From Echinarachnius parma (lineage: Eukaryota > Echinodermata > Echinoidea > Clypeasteroida > Echinarachniidae): DNA of 64,000 nt. The number at the start of each line of letters is the position of its first letter. The first letter of the stretch is position 1. A program made the translations under genes and the position numbers. Below are positions 62,353 to 64,000 of the stretch, piece after piece. Location: positions 17,273 through 81,272 of the forward strand of contig JBAMJV010009070.1 of the NCBI GenBank assembly GCA_037951105.1. The letters are read 5' to 3'. The notes beneath the pieces were generated by a model. The model did not search any database. It was not told where the DNA came from and worked only from the letters and a program-made list of their open reading frames with translations.

Positions 62353-62544
62353 TGGACATCCTATACTAACTTATATAATTTCCCCCACCTAAATCCATGG
62401 AAGGAGTTTTATGACAATCAAATTGTAATAACACTGCTTATGCGTCATTATGTGCTTGTATGTAACATTGTTAATGTATTAGCATTTTCGTGTGTTCAAC
62501 ATTGTTAATAATGGATATTATTATAATCTTATATTAGAGCTCAG

Positions 62545-62770
62545 TTCCAAAAGGCGCTAAATCCACTTTCCATAATCCATAACAATTGATTTAACGATAT
62601 ATCTACTAAGCTACGTAGCTATCGTGGAATCCACATTTTACGACAAATTACTCTCAAAATCAGAATATAGAAAGTTCAATTTTCATTTTCCCATAGGCAC
62701 GTGTACAAAGTTGGGCAAAGAAACCTTTTTTCCTCGAAAGTTGAAAAAGTGGATATAGCGCCTTTTGGAA
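62545..62770. mobile_element. R7 MITE, complete copy
   Basis: TTCCAAAAGGCGCTAAATCC and GGATATAGCGCCTTTTGGAA are near-complements; 226 bp. Confidence 0.85.
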
Positions 62771-63199
62771 GAAAGCTCTTCATTTATACTCGCGGCTGGC
62801 CCGTATGTTAATTGTTGTATTTTTTTTGCATTCTTGTTTCATGTACATATCCTTGGATGAATATATTATTATTTCATTTATTATTTTACCAATACTATAA
62901 ATGTCAATGTATGGTTACATTTATTATGATTTTTAGCAAATGTGTTCATCACGGCTGGTCCGTCTAAATGTAATAATAAATTCATGACTCTATTTATAGA
63001 TAACTGAAATGATCCGTGTCATAAATGTTTGTGTTTTTTTGCTACTTTTATTTGATTGATTATTATGTATGAAGTGACAACCGTATATTCGCGACTATTG
63101 ATTATTCATCTATGAATATCATTCAAAGATAATCTAAAAAGTATATCTTCAATCAACATTATCAGCCATAGCTCGAACCCCTCTCTATTTATATATTAT

Positions 63200-63260
63200 G
63201 TATCTCCTTTTCTAAAGCCGATAGAGGCTTGTTTGCATTAAGCGCTTCATAAATTTGTCA

Positions 63261-63297
<37 letters not shown>
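63200..63297 (+). mobile_element. SINE tail with (ATT)n
   Basis: TTAAGCGCTTCATAAATTTG followed by about 11 ATT triplets, the same tail design as the 62170 element. The 5' body is not recognised. Confidence 0.55.
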
Positions 63298-63539
63298 CAT
63301 TAAATGGGTGTACGGAACCCACGGTTCTGTAGACACATGTCTGAGCGCGCCATCTACCGGTCAGGTACAACACAACTTGTACGGAAGAACATCTTTTCGA
63401 AGATTGTCCAAGTCTTAAATGTATTTTATGTATGTATTACTACGCCCCACGTTGGTCAATTTATGGTTATGCTGCTGATATGCAGACATTAACGAGCATC
63501 ACTTCAATGAAGAGGCATTTTACAGGACACCCACCCCTG

Positions 63540-63820
63540 CCCACCCCCCCCCCCCCCCCAAACAAAAAAAATGTCCACGTGCCCCTCCATGTTCCAATAA
63601 ATATGAATCGATGTTAAGATTACAGTAAAACCTGACTACCTAAGGGAGGCAGAAAATGTTTATCAGCAGGAGGTCTCCATAGATAGGTTCCATTTACATT
63701 GGAATCGCTCGAAAGGAAATACTAAAAAAGTGGTCCTTAATAAAGACAGGTGATATTTATATACAGGTGATATTTATACACAGGTGGTCTCTAGAGCAGG
63801 TTTGAGTGATGTTAGCATAA
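63540..63820. other. C run and diverged CAGTCAAAC-type repeat
   Basis: A C15 run at 63545-63559, then 63624-63810 starting ACAGTAAAACCTGACTACC with GGTGGTCTCTAGAGCAGG near the end, a relative of 22868-23055. 63820-64000 shows nothing. Confidence 0.45.
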
Positions 63821-64000
63821 CCTCAATAATGAACACAAAAAAAACCTAATAATATAAACGACACTCAACTAAATGAAATTCATATTTCGATAGTTCGCAA
63901 TGATTTATTTAGCAGAGGAAGAACGGTAATAACATATGACATCATAGTACTGGATTGATATTCTGCTTATTAATATACCAGATATATGTATTTACAAAAT

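Overview
The window is nuclear DNA of a metazoan, probably a marine invertebrate; the phylum cannot be fixed from the sequence. The reasons are AT-rich non-coding DNA packed with short inverted-repeat transposons, fragments of non-LTR retrotransposons, GT-AG introns, GC-richer exons, and domains confined to animals. No bacterial operon, rRNA gene or CRISPR array is present.

The coding content is a head-to-tail cluster of three paralogous genes, all on the + strand: gene 1 (8993-19421, 6 coding exons, 795 aa), gene 2 (36566-43504, 6 exons) and gene 3 (56639-61318, 5 exons, 506 aa). Exon phases (0,1,1,1,0) and exon lengths match between paralogues. Exons 1-5 read as a divergent CABIT-type beta-rich region of about 270 residues. 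The large last exon holds an acidic, disordered and proline-rich region, and in genes 1 and 2 a C-terminal SAM domain ending in NWRP. CABIT followed by a tail and a C-terminal SAM is the layout of GAREM (GRB2-associated regulator of MAPK/ERK signalling). All three tails share a K(H/R)HRM-like block followed by a Y-x-N motif, the form bound by the GRB2 SH2 domain. The likely role is therefore cytoplasmic adaptors in receptor tyrosine kinase signalling; this is inference from architecture. Gene 3 has lost or never had the SAM domain. Gene 2 carries frame breaks in exons 3 and 4 while its other exons are open.

The most unusual property of the locus is repeated duplication at single-exon scale. 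In gene 1, exon 1 has five extra copies, exon 3 two and exon 5 four. In gene 2, exons 2, 3, 5 and the start of exon 6 are also multiplied. Gene 3 has a truncated copy of its first exon upstream. Most copies are decayed, but at least one exon-1 copy and one exon-6 copy keep usable splice sites and reading frame.

Region by region: 1-8990 is repeats; 8993-19421 is gene 1; 19422-36565 is intergenic, with a near-perfect 3.37-kb tandem duplication (20481-27217), a 2.4-kb foldback structure (28070-30480) and several MITEs; 36566-43504 is gene 2; 43505-56638 is intergenic, with a 1.5-kb palindromic element rich in TTTGCAT motifs (47355-48893); 56639-61318 is gene 3; 61319-64000 is SINE and MITE remnants.
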